Shown here piece after piece: positions 1-7,681 of a stretch of 64,000 nucleotides of DNA. Positions within the stretch are counted from its first letter, which is position 1; each line of letters starts with the position of its first letter. Position numbers and translations under genes: made by a program. The notes below the pieces were generated by a model. That model was not told the DNA's origin. It was given only the letters and a program-made list of their open reading frames with translations, and ran no database searches. Source of the DNA: Chloroflexota bacterium (lineage in GTDB: Bacteria > Chloroflexota > UBA11872); assembly GCA_022824495.1 (NCBI GenBank), contig JAJDZU010000023.1, forward strand, positions 1 through 64,000. Reading direction: 5' to 3'.

Positions 1-116
1 GAGATTCGGGCCGTCTGAAGGCGGGTGCTGGCGGAGGCATCACGAGAGGGGAAGAACGGCGTCTTTGAGGGGGTGGCGTGGGTGGCTCGGGGCTTGGGAG
101 GGACTCCGGGCTTTCG

Positions 117-152
117 ACCCTCACCCTAGCCCTCTCCCTGCAGGGAGAGGGG
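117..152. repeat. Palindromic intergenic repeat, copy 1
   Basis: The block ACCCTCACCCTAG is followed by the perfect 20-base palindrome CCTCTCCCTGCAGGGAGAGG at 131-150. The same CCCTC-ACCC-CCTCTCCC...GGGAGAGG layout recurs downstream of aroK, between aroC and aroE, and between aroE and aroA. Confidence 0.85.
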
Positions 153-198
153 ATAAGACGGCGGCTCCTTTGAGAGTCCTGTGCGTATCACGGGAGTG

Positions 199-252
199 GG
201 TGCGCGGAAGACCCTCAGCCCGACCCTCTCCCACGGGTAGAGGGAGGAAGAG
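199..252. repeat. Palindromic intergenic repeat, copy 2 with left flank
   Basis: It begins with GGTGCGCGGAAGACCCTCA, a left flank shared with the copies at 2208 and, with one change, at 3425. It continues into CCCTCTCCC and its imperfect inverted partner GGGTAGAGGG at 235-244. Confidence 0.8.
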
Positions 253-298
253 GGACGGCGTCTCTGCAAACGTTTGCATGACCCGGGGGTGGGAGGTT

Positions 299-362
299 GG
301 GGTGGCAGCCACCCTCACCCCAGCCGTCTCCCTCAAGGGAGAGGGAGGAAGAGGCGGGCCTG
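299..362. repeat. Palindromic repeat, long copy 3 (direct repeat of 2323-2386)
   Basis: This 64-base block begins GGGGTGGCAGCCACCCTCAC, contains TCTCCCTCAAGGGAGA and ends GGAAGAGGCGGGCCTG. It matches 2323-2386 at 63 of 64 positions; the single difference is G versus C before TCTCCC. Such identity between non-coding blocks 2 kb apart suggests recent duplication or gene conversion. Confidence 0.9.
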
Positions 363-380
363 GAGCGCAATAGCGTTCGC

Positions 381-405
381 CCCCGCTCTCTCTCGCGGGA
401 GAGGT
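381..405. repeat. Degenerate palindromic repeat, copy 4
   Basis: CCCGCTCTCTCTCGCGGGAG followed by AGG looks like a decayed version of the CTCTCCC/GGGAGAG palindrome. It sits about 30 bases past the aroK stop on the minus strand. Confidence 0.5.
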
Positions 406-434
406 TTTGAGGACGGCGGCGGCTTCGAGGGCGT

Positions 435-965
435 TCACGATTCGGCCTGGAGGGTGGTGGCGATTTCGGTGGCGATGGTGTGGATGGATTTGTGGTTGGC
501 GTTGATGTGGAGGTGGGCTTGCTGGTAGGCGGCGAGGCGTTCGGCGCGGAGGGCGCGGAGGCGGCCGACGGGGTCGTCGCCGAGCATGGGGCGGGGTTCG
601 TCGGCGATGGCGGGGCCCAAGCGCTCGGCGGCTTCGTCGGGGTCGACATCCAGCCAGACGACGAGACCGCGGCGGAGCAGGGCGGCGCGGGTGAGGGGGT
701 TGACGAAGGCGCCGCCGCCGAGGGCGACGACCTGGCGGGGGCGGGCGGCGAGTTCGAGTACGGCGGATTGTTCGAAGCCGCGGAAGACGTCCTCGCCCTT
801 GTGCGCGAAAAGCCAGGGGATGGTGCGGCCGGTGCGGCGTTCGACTTCGGTGTCGGTGTCCTGGGGTTTCCAGCCGAGGCGGCGGGCAAGGACGGCGGCG
901 ACGCTGGATTTGCCGGCGCCGCTGATGCCGACGAGGAAGACGCGGTCGACGTTGGGCGGGGTCAT
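435..965 (-). CDS. aroK: Shikimate kinase
   Basis: The 176-residue protein phosphorylates shikimate with ATP to shikimate 3-phosphate, the fifth step of the chorismate pathway, in the cytosol. The P-loop GISGAGKSS is at about residues 13-21. The DTDTE segment (about 37-41) corresponds to the shikimate/Mg-binding DxD region, GGGAF (about 83-87) is the conserved shikimate-contact loop, and DEPRPML lies in the lid region. Length is normal for AroK. The ATG overlaps the aroC stop in an ATGA junction at 962-965, so it is the last gene of the minus-strand aro operon and probably translationally coupled to aroC. Repeats follow its stop. Confidence 0.95.
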   Translation of the reverse strand: MTPPNVDRVFLVGISGAGKSSVAAVLARRLGWKPQDTDTEVERRTGRTIPWLFAHKGEDVFRGFEQSAVLELAARPRQVVALGGGAFVNPLTRAALLRRGLVVWLDVDPDEAAERLGPAIADEPRPMLGDDPVGRLRALRAERLAAYQQAHLHINANHKSIHTIATEIATTLQAES

Positions 966-2146
966 GCGGATTCAGTCTGGATGGCGTAGGTCTGGCGGAA
1001 GCGTTGGAGGTTGTCGCGGGTTTCGGGGAGGCTGTCGCCGCCGAATTTGTCGAGCACGGCGTCGGCGAGGACGAGGGCGGTCATGGCTTCGCCGATGACG
1101 CCGGCGGCAGGGACGACGCAGACGTCGGAACGTTCGAAGTGGGCGGTGGTGGGCTCCAGGGTGGCGACGTCGACGGTGCGCAGGGGGCGGCGCATGGTGG
1201 AGATGGGCTTGAGGGCGCCGCGGACGACGATGGGCTGGCCGTTGGTCATGCCGCCCTCGAAGCCGCCGGCGCGGTTGGAGAGGCGGGCCCAGCCGCGGTC
1301 GGGGTCGATGGCGATTTCGTCGTGGACGTCGTGGCCGCGGGCGGCGGCGTTGGCGAAGGCGGGGCCGATTTCGGCGCCCTTGACGGCGTTGATGCTGACG
1401 ATGGCCTGGGTGAGGCGAGCATCCAGCTTGCGGTCCCACTGGACGTGGCTGCCGAGGCCGACGGGAGCGCCCCAGGCGACGACTTCGAATACGCCACCGA
1501 GGGTGGAGCCTTCAGTTCGAGCGGCGTCGATCTCGGCCATCATGGCGTCGGCGCGATCAGGGGTGACGGCGCGGACGGGGGAGGCTTCGACGTCGTCCCA
1601 GGGCCAGTGTTCGGGGCGGGCGTGGTCGAGGCCGGGTTCGTCGACGACGGCGCCGATGCGGGCGGTGCGGCTGCGGATGCGGATGCCGAGTTCGGCGAGG
1701 AATTTGCGGGCGACGGCGCCGACGGCGACGCGGGCGGTGGTTTCGCGGGCGCTGGAGCGTTCGAGGATGTTGCGGAGGTCGCCGGTGCCGTACTTGATCA
1801 TGCCGGCGAGGTCGGCGTGGCCGGGGCGGGGCTTGGTGACGGGGGGGATGTCGTTGGAGGGGGCCTCGATGGCCATTTTTTCGACCCAGTTGGCCCAGTC
1901 GCGGTTCTCGATGAGGAGGGTGATGGGGCTGCCGAGGGTTTCACCAAGGCGGATGCCGCTGCGGATGACGGCCTGGTCGCGCTCGATTTTCATGCGGCCG
2001 CCGCGGCCGTAACCGCCCTGGCGGCGGGAGAGGTCGGGGTTGATGTCCTGGACGCCCAAGGGCACGCCGAGGGGGAGGCCCTCGACGATGACGGTAAGGC
2101 CTGGGCCGTGGGATTCGCCGGCGGTCAGGTAGCGGAGGTTGGCCAT
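962..2146 (-). CDS. aroC: Chorismate synthase
   Basis: It converts EPSP to chorismate using reduced FMN, the last step of the common aromatic pathway. The 394-residue protein opens MANLRYLTAGESHGPGLTVI, the family N-terminus with the GESHG signature. Further signatures are KPRPGHADL (about residues 104-112), SSARETTARVAVGAVARK, and FEGGMTNGQPI toward the C-terminus. An upstream in-frame ATG at 2227 exists, but the ATG at 2146 gives the canonical start. No clear Shine-Dalgarno sequence precedes it. The 387-base gap to aroE is filled with palindromic repeats. Confidence 0.96.
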   Translation of the reverse strand: MANLRYLTAGESHGPGLTVIVEGLPLGVPLGVQDINPDLSRRQGGYGRGGRMKIERDQAVIRSGIRLGETLGSPITLLIENRDWANWVEKMAIEAPSNDIPPVTKPRPGHADLAGMIKYGTGDLRNILERSSARETTARVAVGAVARKFLAELGIRIRSRTARIGAVVDEPGLDHARPEHWPWDDVEASPVRAVTPDRADAMMAEIDAARTEGSTLGGVFEVVAWGAPVGLGSHVQWDRKLDARLTQAIVSINAVKGAEIGPAFANAAARGHDVHDEIAIDPDRGWARLSNRAGGFEGGMTNGQPIVVRGALKPISTMRRPLRTVDVATLEPTTAHFERSDVCVVPAAGVIGEAMTALVLADAVLDKFGGDSLPETRDNLQRFRQTYAIQTESA

Positions 2147-2207
2147 GGGGTGAGGGTGGTTCCTACGAGTGGTCGGCGGGCAGCGGATTGGGTGGTTTGT
2201 TGCGTGG

Positions 2208-2282
2208 GGTGCGCGGAAGACCCTCACCGATTTCCGGCGAAGACGTCGGAATCTGCCTCTCCCCTTGGAGAGGGGAAGAGCG
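2208..2282. repeat. Palindromic intergenic repeat, copy 5
   Basis: The left flank GGTGCGCGGAAGACCCTCAC is shared with copy 2. After an unrelated insert it reaches CCTCTCC (2256-2262), loop CCTT, and GGAGAGG (2267-2273), then GGAAGAG. Confidence 0.75.
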
Positions 2283-2322
2283 GCGATCCCGGCGGGGTTG
2301 CTGGACCCACGAGAGGGTCGTG

Positions 2323-2386
2323 GGGGTGGCAGCCACCCTCACCCCAGCCCTCTCCCTCAAGGGAGAGGGAGGAAGAGGCGGGCCTG
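2323..2386. repeat. Palindromic repeat, long copy 6 (direct repeat of 299-362)
   Basis: It contains CCCTCACCCCAGCCCTCTCC followed by CTCAAGGGAGAGGGAGG and ends AAGAGGCGGGCCTG. It matches the block at 299-362 at 63 of 64 positions. The inverted arms CCTCTCCCT and AGGGAGAGG surround a two-base CA centre. Confidence 0.9.
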
Positions 2387-2439
2387 CTGAATGGGAGCCA
2401 GTGGCCCGGGTGTGGGCCGTGGGAGGCTGGCTTGGGGCG

Positions 2440-2512
2440 AAAGACCCCTCACCACCTGATCGAGTCCGGGGCAGGCTCCAACCTCTTCCCATAGGGAGAG
2501 GGAGAAGAAGGC
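2440..2512. repeat. Diverged palindromic repeat, copy 7
   Basis: The left half GAAAGACCCCTCACC is separated by a diverged insert from CCTCTTCCC-ATA-GGGAGAGGG at 2482-2502, followed by AGAAGAAGGCGGGC. The layout is that of the other copies with more substitutions. Confidence 0.6.
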
Positions 2513-2533
2513 GGGCTCCATATTCGGGTTTGA

Positions 2534-3406
2534 TCAAGGCGAGTCGCTGCCTTCGAGCGCGGTGCGGGCGGCTGTGAGCATGGTACGCGCCGGGGCGGGG
2601 CGGCCGGTCCATTGTTGGAGGCTGGCGGCGCCCTGCATGACGAGCATTTCGAGGCCGCCGAGGGTGGGTGCGCCGACCTGGCGGGCGGCGGCGAGGAGGG
2701 GGGTGAGGGCGGGGCGGTAGACGATGTCGTAGACGAAGAGGTTGGGGTGGAGCCAGCCGGGGGGCACGGGGCTGTCGGCGGGGGCGGGGCCGCCGGCCAT
2801 GCCGACGCTGGTGGTGTTGACGAGAAGTTGGGCGGCGGCGAGGAGTTGGGGGAGGCGGGTGTCGGTTAGGGCGCAGGCGCCGATGGGGGTGTCGTCGGGC
2901 GGTTGGAGGTCTTGTACGAGTTGGTGGGCGCGGGATTCGGTGCGGTTGGCGATGAGGATGCGGCGGGCGCCGGTGTCGAGGAGGGCAATGACGGCGGCTC
3001 GGGCGGCGCCGCCGGCGCCGAGGATAACGACGGATGCGCCGGCGAGGTCGAAGCCGCCGAACCGGCGGAGGGCTTCGCTGAATCCGTAGGGGTCGGTGTT
3101 GTCGCCGAGGAGGCGGGGGCCGTCGCGGATGACGGTGTTGACGGCGCCGGTGCGCTGGGCGGCGGGGGTGAGGCGGTCCATGGCGCGGAACGCGGCGAGC
3201 TTGTGGGGGATGGTGACGTTGAGGCCGGCGAAGCGGCCGATGCGGACGTCTTCGAAGCGGTCGGTTTCGCTGCCGGGGGGCGTGGGGAGGGCGGTGTAGG
3301 CGGCGTCGAGGCCGAGTTCAGCGAGGGCGGCCTGGTGCATGACGGGCGAGAGGGTGTGGCCGAGGGGCCAGCCGATGACGGCGTAGGTGTCGCTCATTGA
3401 GACCAT
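2534..3406 (-). CDS. aroE: Shikimate dehydrogenase (NADP)
   Basis: It reduces 3-dehydroshikimate to shikimate with NADPH. The 290-residue protein shows the substrate motif GWPLGHTLSPVMHQAAL near the N-terminus, NVTIPHK with the catalytic lysine (about residue 68), and NTDPYGF with the catalytic aspartate. The Rossmann loop is GAGGAARA (about 133-140), followed by NRT, which favours NADP. The C-terminal GLEMLVMQGAASLQQWTG is the family signature. Two in-frame ATGs lie 9 bases apart (3406 and 3397). MSDTYAVIGWPLGH from 3397 is equally plausible, since neither has a strong ribosome binding site. Repeat-filled gaps flank it inside the aro operon. Confidence 0.95.
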   Translation of the reverse strand: MVSMSDTYAVIGWPLGHTLSPVMHQAALAELGLDAAYTALPTPPGSETDRFEDVRIGRFAGLNVTIPHKLAAFRAMDRLTPAAQRTGAVNTVIRDGPRLLGDNTDPYGFSEALRRFGGFDLAGASVVILGAGGAARAAVIALLDTGARRILIANRTESRAHQLVQDLQPPDDTPIGACALTDTRLPQLLAAAQLLVNTTSVGMAGGPAPADSPVPPGWLHPNLFVYDIVYRPALTPLLAAARQVGAPTLGGLEMLVMQGAASLQQWTGRPAPARTMLTAARTALEGSDSP

Positions 3407-3424
3407 TGCCTAACCGCGGGAATG

Positions 3425-3477
3425 GGTGCCCGGAAGACCCTCACCCCAACCCTCTCCCAGAGGGAGAGGGAGAAAGA
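3425..3477. repeat. Palindromic intergenic repeat, copy 8
   Basis: GGTGCCCGGAAGACCCTCAC is followed by CCCTCTCCC (3450-3458), a three-base centre and GGGAGAGGG (3462-3470), a perfect 9-base stem. It fills most of the 115-base gap between aroA and aroE. Confidence 0.85.
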
Positions 3478-3521
3478 GCGGCCCCGATTTCGAAGTCGAG
3501 GCCGGGTTTCGCAAAGGCCGC

Positions 3522-4822
<1,301 letters not shown>

Positions 4823-4826
<4 letters not shown>

Positions 4827-5854
4827 GCGCCGACCGGAGAGGCGAGCGGACGCCCGAGAGCGGCGGCCATGGGTTCCAGCTGGGCCATGAGCCCGCTGAA
4901 GTGGTTGAAGCTGAGGCTTTGCTGGCCGTCGATTAGGGCGGTCTCGGGCTCGGGATGGACCTCGACGATGACGCCGTCGGCGCCGGCCGCGACGGAGGCC
5001 AGGGTCATGGAATGGACCATGTACCAGTGCCCGGTGCCCTGCGAGGGGTCCACGACGATGGGCAGGTGGGTGCGGCGGCGCAGGAGCGGGATGGCGTTGA
5101 GGTCGAGGGTGAAGCGCGAGGAGGTTTCGAAGGTGCGGATGCCGCGCTCGCAGAGCATGACGTTGGGGTTGCCGGCGGCCAGGATGTATTCGGCGCACAT
5201 GAGCCACTCGTCGATGGTGTTGCCCATGCCGCGCTTGAGCAGGACGGGTTTCTCGCAGCCGCCGACTTCGCAGAGCAGCGGGTAGTTCTGGGCGTTGCGG
5301 GTGCCGATCTGCAGGACATCGGCGTAGTCGACGACGAACTCGACCTGGCGGGGGTCGAGGACCTCGGTGATGACGGGCAGGCCGGTGGCTTCGCGGGCTT
5401 CGGCCAGGAGTTGCAGGCCCGGGACGCCCATGCCCTGGAAGCTGTAGGGGGAGCTGCGCGGCTTGTAGGCGCCGCCGCGCAGCACCTGGGCGCCGGCGGA
5501 GGCGACGTGCCGGGCGGTGGCGGCCATCTGCTCGGGGCTCTCGACGGTGCAGGGGCCGGCCATGACGGTGACCGAGCCGTTGCCGATCTCGACGCCGCCG
5601 ACCTGGATGACGGAGCGCTCGCGGCTGTCGGTGCGGGCGGCGAGCTTGAAGGGCTCGCTGATGGGGATGGTGGCCTCGACGTGGGGCATGCGCTCGAGCT
5701 GCTGGAGCAGTTCGGGCGGGCGGGTGCCGATGACGGCGATGACGGTCTTGTGCTCGCCGGGCAGGACGCGGGTTTCCAGGCCCTCGGCCTGGACGCGGGC
5801 TTCGACCGCGTCCAGGGCCGCCTGGCCGGCGCTGTTCTTCATCACGATGATCAT
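4823..5854 (-). CDS. aroF: 3-deoxy-7-phosphoheptulonate synthase (type I-beta, with N-terminal regulatory domain)
   Basis: It condenses PEP with erythrose 4-phosphate, the committed step of aromatic biosynthesis. Of the 343 residues, the first 70 or so form a ferredoxin-like domain ([10 protein letters not shown]... to [12 protein letters not shown]) of the kind that binds Phe/Tyr in Thermotoga-type enzymes. The TIM barrel follows with [48 protein letters not shown], and a late [10 protein letters not shown] and [22 protein letters not shown] at 5863-5867 lies 8 bases before the ATG. It heads the aro operon behind a leader with a Tyr/Phe-rich ORF and a terminator, so both allosteric and attenuation control are likely. 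Confidence 0.96.
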
Positions 5855-5899
5855 CGGGCGGGCTCCTGCTGGGAACGGTGGTGGGGCGAGTGGTCGGAG

Positions 5900-5930
5900 A
5901 AAGAAAAAAGCAGAGGCGTGGGCCTCTGCT
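5900..5930 (-). terminator. Intrinsic terminator in the aro operon leader (attenuator)
   Basis: Read on the minus strand, AGCAGAGGC, loop CCAC and GCCTCTGCT form a perfect 9-bp stem that ends in TTTTTTCTTTCT. No minus-strand gene lies upstream for it to terminate: the neighbour at 6165 runs the other way. It sits 46 bases before the aroF ATG, downstream of a Tyr/Phe-rich leader ORF, which is the arrangement of a transcription attenuator. Confidence 0.85.
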
Positions 5931-5984
5931 GCCGGCGTCTGCGGGTCGTTGGTTTACATAAGCGTACGACCCGGCTGCGCCGGC
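5931..5984 (-). promoter_or_regulatory. Two-part hairpin abutting the aro leader terminator
   Basis: On the minus strand GCCGGCG (5984-5978) can pair with CGCCGGC (5937-5931). Inside that, CGGGTCGT (5973-5966) can pair with ACGACCCG (5949-5942). The loop contains the stop codon of the leader ORF. The 3' arm ends exactly where the terminator stem begins. A ribosome finishing the leader ORF would open this hairpin, while one stalled on the Tyr/Phe codons would leave most of it intact. I do not see a mutually exclusive antiterminator, so the switching mechanism is unresolved. Confidence 0.5.
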
Positions 5985-6034
5985 GCTGGAAACGCAAAAT
6001 AGGTGCCGCAAGCGGGGGCGTGACCGTGGGTCAT
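5954..6034 (-). CDS. Putative aro leader peptide (26 aa)
   Basis: This short ORF runs from ATG to TAA upstream of aroF. It encodes a 26-residue peptide with the run Thr-Tyr-Phe-Ala-Phe at positions 11-15, written with TAT and TTT codons, which are uncommon in this GC-rich DNA. A TTG at 6058 could extend it by 8 residues. No good Shine-Dalgarno is present (only GAG five bases before the ATG). Aromatic codons just ahead of a terminator in front of a DAHP synthase gene fit a ribosome-mediated attenuator sensing charged tRNA-Tyr/tRNA-Phe. Family knowledge supports the idea, but expression is unproven. Confidence 0.55.
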   Translation of the reverse strand: MTHGHAPACGTYFAFPAPAQPGRTLM

Positions 6035-6063
6035 GCGTACTCGTAGTCCAAGAATCAAAGGAG

Positions 6064-6092
6064 AGTGTGCGCGAGGTCGGGGCGGGCGTCAA
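6064..6092 (-). promoter_or_regulatory. Candidate promoter of the aro operon (weak)
   Basis: On the minus strand TTGACG (6092-6087) is followed after 17 bases by CACACT (6069-6064). The -35 box is good and the -10 box poor (three of six). Transcription would start near 6057, about 23 bases before the leader ATG, a spacing that suits attenuation. Confidence 0.35.
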
Positions 6093-6164
6093 TAGGATAC
6101 GGTTGAGTAGAGTTGTGAAGATTGGGCGAGCGGGGCGCGGTTCGGGTTGCGATCGGTGACGGGT

Positions 6165-7550
6165 ATGGCTGGCAAGGGCGGCGCGCCGCCGCGGCCGGTT
6201 TCCGAGGCCGCGCTGGTGCAGTTGTGGCTGGAGGCCGCGTCGCGGGTCGGTCCCATGCGCGATTCGCTGGGGCGTTCGATCGAGGTGGTGTATCCCGGCC
6301 GCCGCACGGGGCTGGCGGGACCGGACCTGCAGGACGCGATCATCAGTATTGACGGCGGTCCGGTACGGCGGGTCGACGTGGAAGTCCACCTGCACGAGGC
6401 GTCCTGGGAGCGGCACGGACACGACGGGGACGCGCGCTACGCCGGTGACCTGCTGCACCTGGTGTGGACGGCGGCGCGCGGCGGATCCGGGCGTCCGCCC
6501 TACATCCTGGCGCCGCGGGCGCTGGCCGGCGGGCGGGCGCGAGGAGGACGGCGAACGAAGACGGCAGGGTGGCCGTGTTGGGACGACGAGGGAGGCCCGG
6601 CGGAGACAGCCGAGCTGCGAGGGGCGATTCGAGCGGAGGGCACCAGGCAGCACGCGGAGCGGGCGGCGGTGCTGGAGAGCGACATCGAGGCGCTGGGCGC
6701 GGACCAGGCCCTGTACCGGGCGGTGATGCGGGCGCTGGGGTACAGCGCCAATACGCGGCAGTTCGAGGCGGTGGCCGAGGCGGCGCCGATCGAGCTGCTG
6801 GGCGCGCTGGCCGGGTCGTCGTTGGGTGAGCGGCGGGTGCGCGTGGAGGCGGAGTTGCTGGGGGCGGCGGGGTTGCTGCCGAGCCAGCGCGGGCAAGACG
6901 CTGAACATCCGCATGTGGTGATGCTCGAGGAAGCCTGGGCGGGCACGGCGCCGCGGGCGGCGCCGGCGGTGGAGGACTGGACGCTGGCGGCGGTGCGACC
7001 GCACAACCGGCCGGCGCGGCGGCTGGCGGGGGCGGCCAGGCTGCTGAGCACGGCGCCGTTGGCGCGGCGTTCGCTGGCGGAGCGAGTGGCGGGGCAGGTG
7101 CTGGCCGCGAACGACGGCGGGCGCGGACGGGACCTGGTCGGGTGGTTCGAGGTGCGGGTTGGGCCGGAGGACTTCTGGGCGCGGCACCTGGACGTGGGGC
7201 GGCCGGCGGCGCGATTGCTGCCGGCGCTGATCGGGCGCGGGCGAAGCCTGGAGGTGCTGGTGAACGCGGTGCTGCCGTTTACGGCGGCCCTGGGGGGCTG
7301 GACGGGCCGGACCGGTTTGGTGGAGGCGGCCGGCGAGGTGCTGGCCGGGCTGGGAGCGGTGGGCTGGAACCGGCACACGCGCTACATGGCCGACACGCTG
7401 CGGCTGGAGCGGCGGGGGCTGGGATCGGCCCTGGCGCAGCAGGGGCTGCTGCGGATCTACCGCCGCTGGTGCCGGGCGAAGCAGTGCGGCGAGTGCCCCG
7501 CGGCGAACGCGGCCGCGGCGATTCCAGCGGGGGCGGGCGTCGGCGAATAG
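6165..7550 (+). CDS. DUF2851 family protein, function unknown
   Basis: The 461-residue protein matches my memory of the DUF2851 family, known mostly from Bacteroidetes and Chloroflexi. The N-terminal half has GPDLQDAIISIDGG followed by VDVEVHLHEASWERHGHDGD and YAGDLLHLVW. The GPD...D-x-E-x-H layout resembles a PD-(D/E)XK nuclease-like core. The C-terminus has a cysteine cluster CRAKQCGECP that could bind metal. ATG at 6165 (MAGKGG) is chosen; in-frame GTG at 6156 and TTG at 6147 are alternatives. It diverges from the aro operon and stands alone. A nuclease-like role is inference. Confidence 0.75.
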   Translation: MAGKGGAPPRPVSEAALVQLWLEAASRVGPMRDSLGRSIEVVYPGRRTGLAGPDLQDAIISIDGGPVRRVDVEVHLHEASWERHGHDGDARYAGDLLHLVWTAARGGSGRPPYILAPRALAGGRARGGRRTKTAGWPCWDDEGGPAETAELRGAIRAEGTRQHAERAAVLESDIEALGADQALYRAVMRALGYSANTRQFEAVAEAAPIELLGALAGSSLGERRVRVEAELLGAAGLLPSQRGQDAEHPHVVMLEEAWAGTAPRAAPAVEDWTLAAVRPHNRPARRLAGAARLLSTAPLARRSLAERVAGQVLAANDGGRGRDLVGWFEVRVGPEDFWARHLDVGRPAARLLPALIGRGRSLEVLVNAVLPFTAALGGWTGRTGLVEAAGEVLAGLGAVGWNRHTRYMADTLRLERRGLGSALAQQGLLRIYRRWCRAKQCGECPAANAAAAIPAGAGVGE

Positions 7551-7641
7551 CGCGGCGCCGGCGGTGCCGGTTGCGAGACGGTTGGCAAGTCCGGACGCGG
7601 GTGGGCGTCGAGATGATACTGACTGGAACTAAGTAAGATTA

Positions 7642-7662
7642 CTTGACAGTAACTCGCTCAAT
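7642..7662 (+). promoter_or_regulatory. HAIR-like HspR operator overlapping the lon promoter
   Basis: CTTGACA (7642-7648), seven bases GTAACTC, then GCTCAAT (7656-7662). The HAIR consensus is CTTGAGT-N7-ACTCAAG; spacing is exact and the TTGA...TCAA cores match. It covers the -35 element, so a bound repressor would block RNA polymerase. The cognate regulator HspR is encoded five genes downstream in the same operon. Confidence 0.7.
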
Positions 7663-7671
7663 GTCTACTAT
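7643..7671 (+). promoter_or_regulatory. Sigma70-type promoter of the lon-dnaK-clpC operon
   Basis: TTGACA (7643-7648) is followed by a 17-base spacer and TACTAT (7666-7671): a perfect -35 and a five-of-six -10 at ideal spacing. The expected start is about 7677-7680, a few bases before the ATG at 7682, so the transcript would be leaderless or nearly so. Confidence 0.85.
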
Positions 7672-7681
7672 CGCTCGTGTC

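Larger units (their letters stand above)
1..434. other. Non-coding stretch downstream of aroK, occupied by palindromic repeats
   Basis: No believable gene is present. Both strands are open for about 100 codons in places, but the translations are low-complexity and follow the GC bias. The stretch holds at least four copies of a GGGAGAGG-type palindromic repeat, annotated separately. It follows the aroK stop on the minus strand, so any RNA hairpins formed by the repeats would lie in the 3' untranslated region of the aro operon. Confidence 0.7.
2147..2533. other. Repeat-filled gap between aroE and aroC
   Basis: No gene is supported here. The gap holds three palindromic repeat copies, annotated separately. 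Because the repeats can fold in RNA, they could affect relative expression of aroE and aroC within the aro operon. That is inference. Confidence 0.65.
5855..6164. other. Divergent intergenic region with the aro leader
   Basis: The 310 bases between aroF (minus) and the DUF2851 gene (plus) are not empty. On the minus strand they hold a weak promoter candidate, a 26-codon leader ORF, a long two-part hairpin, an intrinsic terminator and the aroF ribosome binding site. No convincing plus-strand promoter for the DUF2851 gene is visible. Confidence 0.7.

Noticed and set aside
1004-2494. A 496-codon plus-strand frame opposite aroC
   Set aside because: Gly/Ala/Asp-rich shadow of aroC running into the repeats; no ribosome binding site or domain.
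117-3477. CRISPR array
   Set aside because: The repeats are spaced irregularly, vary in length and have no uniform spacers or cas genes.
5855-6092. T-box riboswitch in the aro leader
   Set aside because: The conserved T-box sequence (AGGGTGGNACCGCG-like) is absent; the short Tyr/Phe ORF and terminator fit attenuation better.
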